Shown: positions 27,076 to 36,789, counted from the first letter of the stretch. The stretch: 64,000 nucleotides of DNA from JAYYPW01 sp036128855 (GCA_036128855.1 JAYYPW010000014.1:1-64000), one strand, 5' to 3'. Numbers and translations are program-made. Notes: generated from the letters alone by a model not told the origin.

Positions 27076-28383
27076 CTAGTTACAATAAACTACATCCTCA
27101 ATAAGTTCATTAAAGCACTGACCACGATGTTGAAAGTTTTTAAATTGATCAAAGCTCGCAGCAGCTGGTGAAAAGACAACAACATCTTCTTTACTTTGTA
27201 CAATACTCTTCGCTAAGTACACTGCCTCCTTGAGATTCTTCACGGGAGATATATGACAAATACCCTTTAGTGCATCTGTAAATAAATGTGCATCTCGTCC
27301 AAAAAATATAGCATGGTCGACTGTACTGGCTACCCACTCAGGTATTTTACTAAAAGACTCTTTTTTTGCTACACCACCTGCAAGCCAAATGACTTTCTTT
27401 TTATGCTTAGCACTTATATTTGCCAGTGCATGTTGTGCTGCAGCTAAATTACTAGACTTTGCGTCATTATACCAAAAACCAAACTCTTGATACTGTAACT
27501 CACATCGAAATGGCCATGGCTGAAACTCGGTAAGGGCTTTTTTAATAGACTGCGCTTGTACCCCAATAGACGTAGCAATGGTGCGTGCTGCTACCGCATT
27601 TTCTTTTAGATGCTTAGGCAAAAAATTTTCTTGTCTATTTTTATCTATAAACAAGGTTTTTTCCGGGCTATTATAGTAGATAGGCTCTATACTATGTCCA
27701 CTTTTCACAGGCTTATTATCAATTAAATACATTAATTCTTCAGCTAAGAATGCTTTTTTTGCCTTGTTTAATAAGCTCAGCTTAGTTTGGCAATATTCTT
27801 GAAAGCTCGCATGCCAGTCTAAGTGGTTTGGAAAAATATTTATCACTGCACCATAATCACAGCGCATATTTTTAGTCCAAAAAAGCTGAAAACTAGATAT
27901 CTCAATGACAACCCAACTCGGCATACTGGCCTGATTTTTTTCGAGAAAGCCAAGTACCGGAGTACCAACATTTCCAATCATGGCACACGTATGTCCTGCT
28001 TCAATCAACATATCATGTACCATTTTAATGACTGTACTTTTTCCATTAGACCCTGTTACTGCAATAATAGGCTTGTCGCACTTTTCTAAAAAGAGGTCAA
28101 TATCCGAATAAATGATATTACCATATTCCTGTCGGATTTTTCGCATTGTAGCTGTATGCGGACAAATACCTGGGCTCATGATAATTCGACGCGTGCTGGA
28201 TAGTAGGCTATGATCGTATGCGCCTAGGCAAGTTTGTATTTCTGGATATTTACTTTTGAAGCGCGCAAGTAATGGTGGATTTGTTCTGTCATCTGTAATC
28301 GCAATTTTTAGGCCTTGCTCTATCAAGTAGCATGCCGAAGCAAACCCAGAGGCACCTAAACCAATTACAACTGCATCCAACAT
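27076..28383 (-). CDS. murD: UDP-N-acetylmuramoylalanine-D-glutamate ligase
   Basis: A cytoplasmic Mur ligase adding D-Glu to UDP-MurNAc-L-Ala, 435 residues. The N-terminal Rossmann-like motif is VIGLGASGFASA. The ATP loop VTGSNGKSTV lies near residue 110, NHLDWH in the central domain, and the C-terminal domain has NDAKSSNLAAAQHAL and LAGGVAK. It has the expected place between mraY and ftsW. The C-terminal domain is slightly divergent but complete. Confidence 0.95.
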   Translation of the reverse strand: MLDAVVIGLGASGFASACYLIEQGLKIAITDDRTNPPLLARFKSKYPEIQTCLGAYDHSLLSSTRRIIMSPGICPHTATMRKIRQEYGNIIYSDIDLFLEKCDKPIIAVTGSNGKSTVIKMVHDMLIEAGHTCAMIGNVGTPVLGFLEKNQASMPSWVVIEISSFQLFWTKNMRCDYGAVINIFPNHLDWHASFQEYCQTKLSLLNKAKKAFLAEELMYLIDNKPVKSGHSIEPIYYNSPEKTLFIDKNRQENFLPKHLKENAVAARTIATSIGVQAQSIKKALTEFQPWPFRCELQYQEFGFWYNDAKSSNLAAAQHALANISAKHKKKVIWLAGGVAKKESFSKIPEWVASTVDHAIFFGRDAHLFTDALKGICHISPVKNLKEAVYLAKSIVQSKEDVVVFSPAAASFDQFKNFQHRGQCFNELIEDVVYCN

Positions 28384-28408
28384 AAAATCTCCCTATTTGG
28401 CTTATTCA

Positions 28409-29443
28409 TCAACTTAGTAGCAATATTGATATACTGATTAGCAAAAAGAATACACTGATAAGCCAAAACCTAACGACCACTTTCGTTTCTTTCCATCCCT
28501 TTTTTTCATAGTGATGGTGTATTGGCGCCATAAGAAATATCCTTTGCTTATATAATTTATAATATCCTACCTGAATCATAACAGATACTGCCTCCCAAAT
28601 AAATAAGCCAGCCATAATAGCGAAATAGACTTCTACTTTGAGCATTAATGCGAGAAATCCAAGCACCGCACCCACACACATTGTTCCCGTATCTCCTAGG
28701 AATACCTCTGCGGGGTGTGCATTGTACCAAAGAAATGCTAAAAAAACGCCTGCAAGTCCACTCAAATATACAATGAACTCAGGCAAATACGATATTAGCT
28801 GTGTGTCATTTAAAACTGTTTGTGGCAAAGCAGTTTCAAACAAGCTTATTAAGCATGACATGCCTACGCACATTAGTATGATAGGCACACTTACTAGTCC
28901 ATCTAAGCCATCCGTAAGATTCACGCTATTTGCGCTACCGATCACTACTAACACGGCAAATACTGGATAGAGTATACTCAGATTAAGACCTATTTTTGTT
29001 AGAGCATGTGGAAGATATATTATATTGATTCCTGCATGTCCAGCGTAGCTTAACCACAGTCCTACCCCAAGACTAGCAAGTAGAAATTGAAAAATAAACT
29101 TCACTCTTACCGATAAGCCTTTATTGTTGTCCTTGAAAATAATCTTAGATGCATCGTCAGCTATTCCAAGCAATAAATAACCTAATAGCACTAACTGCAA
29201 AATCCAAAAATATGGATGGCTTGTATCCATCCATAAACCACAGGTTACACACCATACGACGATTAGCCAAAGACCTGCCATAGTTGGTGTGTGCGCTTTT
29301 TGCTGATGAGCCGGTCCATCGTCTTGAATCATTTGCCCAATCTTGAGTTTAGTTAAATATTGAATTACCCAAGGTAAAGTTAACCAGCAGAATATGGTGG
29401 CGGTAAATAATGCCCCAATTGCACGAATTAATGCTTCTTGCAT
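28409..29443 (-). CDS. mraY: Phospho-N-acetylmuramoyl-pentapeptide transferase MraY
   Basis: An integral membrane transferase forming lipid I from UDP-MurNAc-pentapeptide and undecaprenyl phosphate. At 344 residues it is slightly short of the usual 360. Signatures: HQQKAHTPTMAGL near residue 46-58, the aspartate pair in GIADDASKI, NSVNLTDGLDGL and AEVFLGDTGTM, and the MAPIHHHYEKKGW stretch near the C-terminus. Its ATG overlaps the murF stop in a TAATG, a translational coupling signature. Confidence 0.96.
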   Translation of the reverse strand: MQEALIRAIGALFTATIFCWLTLPWVIQYLTKLKIGQMIQDDGPAHQQKAHTPTMAGLWLIVVWCVTCGLWMDTSHPYFWILQLVLLGYLLLGIADDASKIIFKDNNKGLSVRVKFIFQFLLASLGVGLWLSYAGHAGINIIYLPHALTKIGLNLSILYPVFAVLVVIGSANSVNLTDGLDGLVSVPIILMCVGMSCLISLFETALPQTVLNDTQLISYLPEFIVYLSGLAGVFLAFLWYNAHPAEVFLGDTGTMCVGAVLGFLALMLKVEVYFAIMAGLFIWEAVSVMIQVGYYKLYKQRIFLMAPIHHHYEKKGWKETKVVVRFWLISVFFLLISISILLLS

Positions 29444-30840
29444 TAGATTATCTCCTCTTGTTTTTGTATTAATGCGCTAGATAATGTTTGTAACTGCATT
29501 ACTCTTGAACCTTTGATTAATATGACCATATCGTTGTGCATAGATGCCAACAAAGCAGTTTGCAACTGTTGTAAATCTTCAAAATGTTGCGCATATCCGC
29601 TGAAAGTATTGCTTGTATGTATAGCTAATCTACCGTAAGTAAATAGCTTTGTAACCCCATACTTTTCTGCATCATACGCTGCATCTTTATGCCAAGCGAG
29701 CGCGTTATCGCCAAGCTCAGCCATATCTGCAAGTACAAGACACTTGTCTTGCTGGGAAAATTCTGACATAGACTGCAATGCCTTCTCCAGTGATAGCGGT
29801 GATGCATTATATGCATCGAGTAGTAACCATGCCCCTGCCTGACCATTTTCAACAAGCTGCATTCTATTATCCGTCATATCTACAGTACTCAGTGCTTTTG
29901 CTATATCACTTAATCCCATCCCAGCAATAGTCGCACATGTGGCAGCAGCAAGTGCGTTGTTTACTTGATGCGCCCCGATGGTTTGCAATTGGCACACCGC
30001 TTGCTCGTCTTGCCATCTCATAGTGAAAGTTGGTTTTGCCTTGTTATCTAAGACAACATCTTTTACGGTAATCCATGCTTGGTCGCTAGCTTGTCCGAAG
30101 CTACATTTTCTACTTTTCTGAGCAGCTTTCTGTAATATATCTACATGCGGTGTGTCAGTTGGGATAATTGCAGTTGCGTGTCTACCTAAAGCCTGAAAAA
30201 GTGCACTTTTCTCGCGTGCTACACCAGCTAAATTCTCTAGTTTTTCTAGATGGCATGGTGCGATATTTGTGATTATAGCAATGTCTGGTTTGCAAATATC
30301 TGCGAGTGTCTCCATTTCATACTTCGCGTTTATACCCAACTCTAATACCGCAAAGAGCGCGTCAGTAGGCGTATTTAGTATGGTTAAAGAAAGACCGAGA
30401 ACATTATTTTGGTTGCCAAAGGTTTTGTGAGTTTTCCCAAGATTTGTTAGTAACCTAGCACAAAGCTCCTTTGTACTGGTTTTACCTACACTGCCTGTAA
30501 TTGCAACAACTAGTCTTTGCTCAGGCCAGCGGTTTCTTGTGACGCGCGCAATATGAACTAAGACCGCCAATGGGTCATTTACTTTGATCTGACCTAAACT
30601 ACAGTTGCTCACAAAACGTGTCACTATTGCACAAGATGCTCCATTTTTTTGTGCTTGGTCGAGATAATCATGGCCATCTTGGTTATTACCGTGAAAGGCG
30701 ATAAATACATGACCGCTTTGTACGGAACGTGAATCTATTTGATAGCCTGAGATGATGTCCTGGTTGCTGAGAACTCCAAATGCGCTCGCATTGACATCCA
30801 AGACCTGTATCACCTCAAGCAGCGATGCTGGTGAGAACAT
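29443..30840 (-). CDS. murF: UDP-MurNAc-tripeptide:D-Ala-D-Ala ligase MurF
   Basis: The Mur ligase adding D-Ala-D-Ala to the stem peptide. At 465 residues, the N-terminal domain binds UDP (IDSRSVQSGHVFIAFHGNNQDGHDY). The ATP loop ITGSVGKTSTKEL follows, and FGNQNNVLGLSLT is a MurF signature. The C-terminal domain includes LDAYNASPLSLEKAL and VLADMAELG. It is coupled at both ends by TAATG overlaps with murE and mraY, indicating stoichiometric expression of the three. Confidence 0.96.
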   Translation of the reverse strand: MFSPASLLEVIQVLDVNASAFGVLSNQDIISGYQIDSRSVQSGHVFIAFHGNNQDGHDYLDQAQKNGASCAIVTRFVSNCSLGQIKVNDPLAVLVHIARVTRNRWPEQRLVVAITGSVGKTSTKELCARLLTNLGKTHKTFGNQNNVLGLSLTILNTPTDALFAVLELGINAKYEMETLADICKPDIAIITNIAPCHLEKLENLAGVAREKSALFQALGRHATAIIPTDTPHVDILQKAAQKSRKCSFGQASDQAWITVKDVVLDNKAKPTFTMRWQDEQAVCQLQTIGAHQVNNALAAATCATIAGMGLSDIAKALSTVDMTDNRMQLVENGQAGAWLLLDAYNASPLSLEKALQSMSEFSQQDKCLVLADMAELGDNALAWHKDAAYDAEKYGVTKLFTYGRLAIHTSNTFSGYAQHFEDLQQLQTALLASMHNDMVILIKGSRVMQLQTLSSALIQKQEEII

Positions 30841-32444
30841 TAACTTCCTTCTTTTAACTTCAGTAAAAACTCTACTTTTTCTTTATCACTAAATGATATT
30901 TTTTCATCTCCGATGATTTGGTAGGTTTCTTGACCTTTTCCAGCCACTAGTACCACATCACCTTTAGTTGCTATATTCATTGCATGAACTATTGCCTCAG
31001 TTCTATCGTATTTAACATCAATTGCCCATGGTGAGAGTATACCTTGTAATACCTCGGCTATTATGGCCTGGGGCGATTCTTTACGGGGATTATCGTTAGT
31101 TAGTATAATCTGATCGCAATATTTTTCAGCTACTTTACCCATCATGCTGCGTTTACCGCGGTCACGCTCTCCACCACAACCAAACACACAGATTAATTTT
31201 TTCTCACAGTATCTCTGTAAATTACTCAAAACAGCTTCAAGTGCATCTGGCGTATGTGCATAATCCACAATAACAAGAGGCTGCTCTCCGCCACCCAAAA
31301 CTTCCATACGTCCATTTACTGGCCTAGCACCGTAAAGTGCTTGCTGACACTCGTGTAAGGAAAAATCTTGACTCAACAATGTAGCAATCACAGCGAGTAT
31401 ATTTGCAGCGTTGAAACTACCTACAAGTGCTGTTTGTATTTTTACAGTTTCATTTTTGTAAGTAACTAGCATGGCTAAAGAACCAAGCCTTGCTTGCACA
31501 TGATGACCGTAAACAATATTTTCAATGGGGTGGGCGAGACTGCTTTGTAGTGAATAACCAATGACCCTCTCAGTCTGCTTTTTTTGTTGCAGAATAGCTC
31601 TGCCTGTTGGGTCATCAAGATTTAGGACAATATTTCGTGCATCGTGCTCGAGAAAAAGTCGTGCCTTTGTGGACTTATATGCTTTTTCACTTCCGTGATA
31701 TTCGATATGATCTCGAGTTACATTGGTAAGCACTAGTGTATCAAATCTTGTACCAGTAATCCGATTTTGGTCAATTGCATGTGATGAAACTTCCATACAC
31801 ACAGCTTCTGCACCTTGACCACGGACATTATCAAGTATTGTTTGCAGCTTTAATGCGCCAGGTGTTGTAACACCTGTCACGTCTAAGTTATCTAAATCAC
31901 AGCCATAACCATGGGTTCCAACGAAAGCAGATTTTGTTTGTAGCTTCTGTAAACATATGGTGAGTAATGAGGCCACCGTTGTCTTACCATTAGTGCCTGT
32001 TATTCCTATCATTTGCATTTGTACAGAGGGTTTTCGAAAAAAACGGTCTGCTATGATACCGACTATTTCATTAAGTTTGGGTACTTGAATGTGGGGAATG
32101 CCGTTCTGGAGTGCCTGCCCTGTTGAAATGTAACCTGTTTTAATTTCTGTGTTTGATGACAGCTCTGATAGCACGGCGACAGCACCAGCAGCAACTGCAT
32201 CTTGAATAAAGTCTCTACCGTCGAATTTACCTCGCCCTGGCACTGCCACAAAGGCAAATCCAGGTTTTACTTCTCTGCTGTCTACTGCAATGCCGAAAAT
32301 CTCTCTGTCTAGATTTTTGGGTAAGGTCATAAATGTGTCGACAAGGTCTGCGAGAGTATGGTGGGGACTAATATTTTGTTCGATTGCTTCCTGCTGTTTG
32401 ATAGCCGGTTTCATACGCTGCTTTATCCATGACTCTTTATCCAT
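30840..32444 (-). CDS. murE: UDP-MurNAc-dipeptide:meso-diaminopimelate ligase MurE
   Basis: The ligase adding the third stem residue. The motif DNPR (in LTNDNPRKESP) shows that it selects meso-diaminopimelate rather than lysine, so this is a DAP-type wall. Further signatures are VDSREVKPGFAFVAVPG, the ATP loop ITGTNGKTTVASL, the carbamylated-Lys region and VVDYAHTPDALEAVL. At 534 residues it is about 30-40 longer than usual because of a polar N-terminal leader; internal Met codons at 11 and beyond could be the real start. It lies 56 bases after ftsI. Confidence 0.95.
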   Translation of the reverse strand: MDKESWIKQRMKPAIKQQEAIEQNISPHHTLADLVDTFMTLPKNLDREIFGIAVDSREVKPGFAFVAVPGRGKFDGRDFIQDAVAAGAVAVLSELSSNTEIKTGYISTGQALQNGIPHIQVPKLNEIVGIIADRFFRKPSVQMQMIGITGTNGKTTVASLLTICLQKLQTKSAFVGTHGYGCDLDNLDVTGVTTPGALKLQTILDNVRGQGAEAVCMEVSSHAIDQNRITGTRFDTLVLTNVTRDHIEYHGSEKAYKSTKARLFLEHDARNIVLNLDDPTGRAILQQKKQTERVIGYSLQSSLAHPIENIVYGHHVQARLGSLAMLVTYKNETVKIQTALVGSFNAANILAVIATLLSQDFSLHECQQALYGARPVNGRMEVLGGGEQPLVIVDYAHTPDALEAVLSNLQRYCEKKLICVFGCGGERDRGKRSMMGKVAEKYCDQIILTNDNPRKESPQAIIAEVLQGILSPWAIDVKYDRTEAIVHAMNIATKGDVVLVAGKGQETYQIIGDEKISFSDKEKVEFLLKLKEGS

Positions 32445-32500
32445 TATAGCAAAGGGCTTTCTAGACGCAAGACCTGTTGGTGATTATTCTCATTGTACAT

Positions 32501-34141
32501 TTAACTAGCATCTAGGTATAGCATATGGAAAAGAATTTCAGAAAAAATTGGTGCAGCAACCTGTCCGCCGTAATGCATAGCTTTGTCAGGCTCCTCAATG
32601 ACTACGCAAATAACATACTGAGGCTTATCTAATGGAGCAAATCCAGAAAATGATGCGATATAGCGATCTTCTGCATAGCCTTTATTTGTGTACAGGTGGG
32701 TTGTCCCGGTTTTTCCAGCAACCTCAAGTCCTTTAACCTGACCTAACCGACCTGTACCTGTATTAGACACCACTTTTTTCATCATAGATTTTACGCGCGT
32801 TACAGTTTCTGGGGCCAGGATACGCTTTTTTTGTAAAGCTTTATCTGTATTTTGCTTTATTATCGAGACATCTTGTGCATATCCACCGTTTGCAATTTGA
32901 AGATATGCTTGTGCAAGCTGTAAAACAGTCATACTCACCCCATAACCATACGAAATAGATGCTTTATCGAATAACTGTGTTTCACCCGGATGATTGATTC
33001 TGCCTTTTGGCTCACCTGGATATTCAGCTAGCGATTTTTTCCCTACAGGAAATTTTTGCTCTAGCCAGTTTACAAAATTTTGACCACAACTCAGCACAAG
33101 CTTAGCAATACCAATGTTACTTGACCGCATTAAGATATCGTCAACTTTTAGCACCCCAAAATTTCTCACGTCACTGACTTTTTGATTATTAAGCACCCAG
33201 ACGCCGGGCCCTGTATCTACTACAGTAAGATTCTCTGCCTTCTTCTGTTCTAAAACGTAAGACATACTGATTGGTTTAAAAGTTGACCCTGGCTCAAATA
33301 GATCTATGAAGGCACGATTTTTCTTGTAAGCATTGTGCACGCCATGTTTCTGCGGGTTGAAAGAAGGAAAATTGACTGCCGCAAGCACCCCTCCTGTTTT
33401 CACATCTAACACGACTGCCATACCTGCCTTTGCACCTGCATTTTCAACGCCTTTTTGCAGTGCCCTGTAGGCTTGATACTGAATATTTTTGTCAATTGTT
33501 AGATAGACGTCCTCCCCATCCTTAGCGGCGGTTTCTTGCACATTTTGTACCGTTTCTCCATAACGATTTATAACCACCTTTTTAAAACCTTCTCGACCTG
33601 ACAACTTCTGCTCTAACATTAACTCTAGACCTTCAATACCCTTTCCATCCACATCTACCTGACCTAATAACTGCGCACTTGATTCGCCAGCAGGATAAAA
33701 CCTATCAAAATCTTCAATTGTTTTTAAGGGTAAATCATTTTGCTCCAATGCCTTTTCAATTACTGCAGACTCAACCCGCCTCTTTAAAAACATAAAATGT
33801 TTATCTTTATGGGTATTTACCATTTTCTCGAGTTTTTCTTCTGATATTCCAGCAAGTTCTGCAATGGCTTTTTGCTTACTATTATCTGCAAAAAGACTTT
33901 TTGGATTAACCCAAAGGCTCCTTTTGGGCTCACTCATAGCCAGTACTTTTCCATGCCTATCTAAGATATGCCCGCGCTTATTATGGATTGTTTGTATTCT
34001 ATTGACCCGAGCCTCACTCTGATCCTGTAGAAACCGTCGCTCTTGATTAGTAAGTTGTACTAACCTATATCCCAGGCCTGCCACCATGGCACACCAGATG
34101 CAAAAAAGACATACATACCTGAGCGTTCTGGGTAGTAACAC
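32501..34141 (-). CDS. ftsI: Septal peptidoglycan transpeptidase FtsI (PBP3)
   Basis: A class B penicillin-binding protein cross-linking septal peptidoglycan with FtsW. A single N-terminal anchor helix (residues 9-24) is followed by a pedestal domain. The transpeptidase domain has the nucleophile motif STFK at 286-289, SSN at 340-342 and KTGT at 477-480. At 546 residues, the length is normal. The start is GTG 34141, preceded by GAGG at 8-9 bases and only 3 bases after the ftsL stop. Confidence 0.95.
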   Translation of the reverse strand: MLLPRTLRYVCLFCIWCAMVAGLGYRLVQLTNQERRFLQDQSEARVNRIQTIHNKRGHILDRHGKVLAMSEPKRSLWVNPKSLFADNSKQKAIAELAGISEEKLEKMVNTHKDKHFMFLKRRVESAVIEKALEQNDLPLKTIEDFDRFYPAGESSAQLLGQVDVDGKGIEGLELMLEQKLSGREGFKKVVINRYGETVQNVQETAAKDGEDVYLTIDKNIQYQAYRALQKGVENAGAKAGMAVVLDVKTGGVLAAVNFPSFNPQKHGVHNAYKKNRAFIDLFEPGSTFKPISMSYVLEQKKAENLTVVDTGPGVWVLNNQKVSDVRNFGVLKVDDILMRSSNIGIAKLVLSCGQNFVNWLEQKFPVGKKSLAEYPGEPKGRINHPGETQLFDKASISYGYGVSMTVLQLAQAYLQIANGGYAQDVSIIKQNTDKALQKKRILAPETVTRVKSMMKKVVSNTGTGRLGQVKGLEVAGKTGTTHLYTNKGYAEDRYIASFSGFAPLDKPQYVICVVIEEPDKAMHYGGQVAAPIFSEILFHMLYLDAS

Positions 34142-34144
34142 GTG

Positions 34145-34483
34145 TTATGCCTCAGCATAAGGCAATCGAACTGAAACCATCTCTTTTGTTGCAGGCATGT
34201 GTAGATGCAATCTATTTTCAGCGACTCGCTCGACTCTATCATAAGTAAGCAGCTTTTCTTTTTCCAGAAGTAAGCTTTCTCTGCTTCTCACAAGCTCCAC
34301 GTGTTTTTTCTCGAGCTGATCTAGCCATATTGTATGGTATCTATTCATAAACTTAATATAGATTAATCCAAAAATTGACATTGCTAAAGCCAGCCATAGC
34401 ACCCGCTCTATCCAACCTGTACTTACGTGCTCAACTTGCCTTGCGTTGAACGATCTTCCGGTAATTTGGATTCTTCTGGTCAT
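34145..34483 (-). CDS. ftsL: Cell division protein FtsL
   Basis: A small bitopic divisome protein bridging FtsB/FtsQ and FtsWI. It has about 112 residues, with one transmembrane helix (VLWLALAMSIFGLIYIKFM) and then a Leu/Glu/Lys coiled coil ending in a MPATKEMVSVRLP tail. ATG 34483 overlaps the rsmH stop (ATGA) and follows GGGAG by 8 bases. An in-frame TTG at 34498 is less likely. Identity rests on topology and on position between rsmH and ftsI, since FtsL sequences vary greatly. Confidence 0.9.
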   Translation of the reverse strand: MTRRIQITGRSFNARQVEHVSTGWIERVLWLALAMSIFGLIYIKFMNRYHTIWLDQLEKKHVELVRSRESLLLEKEKLLTYDRVERVAENRLHLHMPATKEMVSVRLPYAEA

Positions 34484-35397
34484 ATCTTTTTCTCCCAAAT
34501 TCGTAATAAAGCAGACCGGGACCGCACATTCGCCCTCACCTCTTCAGGAGAAGGTGATTGTGCTGCCCCGACCCGCCTTATCTGAGGTAGGTTTGAGGTT
34601 AAGTCATAGGAAATATCGGGGAGCGCATCCCTCTTTTTCAATGTATTACTCACTGCTTTGTGCTCAAGTGAGTGATAAGTTAGTGTGACTAGTCGTGCTT
34701 TTGGCCTCAGCCTTTCTGTTATGAGAGTTAAGCCTAGAGTAATTTCTCTCAACTCATCATTGACTTGCATGCGGATAGCCTGAAAAGTCTTTGTGGCAGG
34801 ATGGTGTGAAGATTTTATACTAGGCACCGCAGCTAACACACATCGGACCAAGTCTTTTGTTGTTTCTAGCGCATTGATACTTCTCGTGGACACTATCTTC
34901 TCGGCTATATTATCTGCGTATTTCTCGCCAGCATAGGTCTTGAGCACATAACTAATCTCTTCTTGGCTAGCACGCGCTAACCACTCGCGCGCAGATTGGC
35001 CAGCAGCTGGATTCATTCGCATATCTAGCGGCCCATCATTAGTAAAGCTAAATCCTCTTTTCGGATCATCTAGTTGTGGACTAGATACACCAAAATCGAT
35101 TAACGCGCCATCTAGCATACTTATTAAGTGACTACTTACATTACTCAACTCAGAGAACCGGCCCGCGATTACATACACTCTAGAGTCTTTTTTTGCAAGC
35201 TCTTGCGCAATGGCAATTGCATCTGGATCTTGATCTAAAACATAGAGCGAACCTTGTTTTCCAAGCCTCTCTAGTATTGCACGGCTATGCCCACCTCTGC
35301 CGAAGGTCGCATCTAGATAGGTGCCTTGTGGATTGACGCGCAATCCATCAAGCACCTCGTTGACCATCACAGGGACGTGACTATTGGTACTGTTCAT
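34480..35397 (-). CDS. rsmH: 16S rRNA (cytosine-1402-N4)-methyltransferase RsmH (MraW)
   Basis: An S-adenosylmethionine-dependent methyltransferase acting on the ribosomal P site. It begins with the family N-terminus HVPVMVNEVLDGL and has the SAM loop ATFGRGGHSRAIL, then DFGVSSPQLDDPKRGFSF and MRMNP. The C-terminal TYHSLEHKAV matches TFHSLEDR-type motifs, here with His-Lys changes. I start it at ATG 35397, after an AGAGGAAGAG site and 28 bases beyond the mraZ stop; the longer in-frame ORF to 35469 overlaps mraZ without support. Confidence 0.95.
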   Translation of the reverse strand: MNSTNSHVPVMVNEVLDGLRVNPQGTYLDATFGRGGHSRAILERLGKQGSLYVLDQDPDAIAIAQELAKKDSRVYVIAGRFSELSNVSSHLISMLDGALIDFGVSSPQLDDPKRGFSFTNDGPLDMRMNPAAGQSAREWLARASQEEISYVLKTYAGEKYADNIAEKIVSTRSINALETTKDLVRCVLAAVPSIKSSHHPATKTFQAIRMQVNDELREITLGLTLITERLRPKARLVTLTYHSLEHKAVSNTLKKRDALPDISYDLTSNLPQIRRVGAAQSPSPEEVRANVRSRSALLRIWEKKI

Positions 35398-35425
35398 ATT
35401 ATGCTCTTCCTCTACGCGAGACGTG

Positions 35426-35911
35426 TTAAACTGATATACTGGATAGCTCATCTGGCATCTCCTCCCCACCTTGGCGCATTGCTTTGCCTGTCTCTAACCA
35501 TTCATCACGGCCTTTGTTCCAATTCTCTTCACTCCATATCTCAAATTTTTTACCCTGCCCCACCAACATACATTTCTTTTCAAGCTGGGCATGCTGTTTG
35601 AGAATCTGAGGGAGTAACATGCGACCTTGTGAATCAAGCTCTGCTTCATTCGCGTGCCCGATAAGTAATCTCTGTATTCTCCGAACTTTGGGATTTAGAC
35701 TGGGTAAAGATTCTAATTTTGTTTCTATTTCTTCCCATACAGGTAGTGGATATAAGAGCAAGCATGGCTCATCTGTGTCAATAGTGACTACGCAGGTGTT
35801 TTTAGCCATATTTTTCAATGTTTCTCTGTACTTAGTGGGCACAGCGAAGCGACTCTTAGCGTCGATGTTGCAAATGCTGACTCCTCTAAATGACATTCCA
35901 CTATTACCCAT
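35426..35911 (-). CDS. mraZ: Transcriptional regulator MraZ, first gene of the dcw cluster
   Basis: A double AbrB-like (SpoVT/MraZ) DNA-binding protein that represses the dcw operon in known cases. Two repeats are visible: FRGVSICNIDAKSRFAVPTKYR near the start, and ANEAELDSQGRMLLPQILKQHA in the middle, both with the D-x-x-x-R/G pattern. It has 161 residues. ATG 35911 follows GGAG by 4 bases; an ATG at 35896 (MSFRG) fits the family start better but has a poorer ribosome site. TGG-containing boxes at 9-10 base spacing run through this region and may be its own operator. Confidence 0.93.
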   Translation of the reverse strand: MGNSGMSFRGVSICNIDAKSRFAVPTKYRETLKNMAKNTCVVTIDTDEPCLLLYPLPVWEEIETKLESLPSLNPKVRRIQRLLIGHANEAELDSQGRMLLPQILKQHAQLEKKCMLVGQGKKFEIWSEENWNKGRDEWLETGKAMRQGGEEMPDELSSISV

Positions 35912-35928
35912 TAATCTCCACTTTTTCC

Positions 35929-35958
35929 ACTATATCAACATTTTTCTCCACATGTCAA
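35929..35958 (-). promoter_or_regulatory. Sigma70-type promoter of the mraZ/dcw operon
   Basis: On the minus strand a perfect TTGACA (35953-35958) and TATAGT (35929-35934) are separated by 18 bases. Transcription should begin near 35922, giving a very short leader before ATG 35911 or about 26 bases before ATG 35896. TGG boxes (TGGAA, TGGAG, TGGGT, TGGAA) with spacing 9, 10 and 10 start directly at the -10 edge and continue over the start codons, which resembles MraZ boxes. Confidence 0.75.
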
Positions 35959-36126
35959 CCATCATATGCCACCCGCAGGCAATTCTCTATGCGCAAGTTA
36001 ATTGAGAAATTAAATTTATATTATTAATCAGATATATAATTGAAGATAAATCTACATCCCAACCTTTTAGGTGAGAAAACTTAGATAAAAAGTAGATATT
36101 TGCCAGAGCTCATGGCTAGTTGAAAT

Positions 36127-36789
36127 TTAACAACTTTTTAATATTTCTTGGATATCAGCCCAGACTTTTTTTGGCACCTGTACTGCATCAACTTCAGCAT
36201 ACCGCTTGATCAACCTACTAGGGCCTGATTGCTGAGATTTCGCCCAAGTAATTACAGGCTCGGTTTGTGCATGATACACATCAAGCCTTTTCTGAACTAC
36301 CTGAGGCTTATCATCATCTCTTTGCATTAGCGGCTCACCAGTTATATCGTCTATATTTTCTGATTTTGGCGGCGCATACACTGTATGATAGACCCGGCCA
36401 GACGCGGGGTGGACGCGCCTTCCTTCCATCCGCTTGATTATAGTTGCGTCATCTATAGCTAGATGCAAAACCAAATCAAAAACTGTATCACTACGCTCAA
36501 GCAAACGCGCCTGCTCCATTGTTCTTGGAAAACCATCTAGTATATAACCTTGCGTACAATCATTAGAAATAAGCTCAGCCTGTAATATTTGCCAGATAAT
36601 ATCATCTGCGATTAATATTCCTTCACGCATCTTTTTCGCGACCTCTTGCCCTAGTGCACTAGTCGCACTCAGCTGCTTCTTTAAAAGCGCACTCATAGTC
36701 AATATAGGTATACTGAAATGCTTGCTTATTGCTTCAGCTTGCGTCCCCTTACCCGAACCTGGTGACCCTAAAAGAATAATCTTTACCAC
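36127..36789 (-). CDS. adk: Adenylate kinase
   Basis: Interconverts AMP, ATP and ADP. 220 residues: the P-loop GSPGSGKGTQ is at residues 8-17, the AMP-site LDGFPRT in the middle, and the LID domain GRRVHPASGRVYH followed by DDITGEPLMQRDDDKPQVV is typical of long bacterial forms without the zinc Cys set. The QTEPVI element is present. The start is GTG 36789, overlapping the upstream gene by 7 bases, so the two may be translationally linked. Confidence 0.96.
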   Translation of the reverse strand: MVKIILLGSPGSGKGTQAEAISKHFSIPILTMSALLKKQLSATSALGQEVAKKMREGILIADDIIWQILQAELISNDCTQGYILDGFPRTMEQARLLERSDTVFDLVLHLAIDDATIIKRMEGRRVHPASGRVYHTVYAPPKSENIDDITGEPLMQRDDDKPQVVQKRLDVYHAQTEPVITWAKSQQSGPSRLIKRYAEVDAVQVPKKVWADIQEILKSC

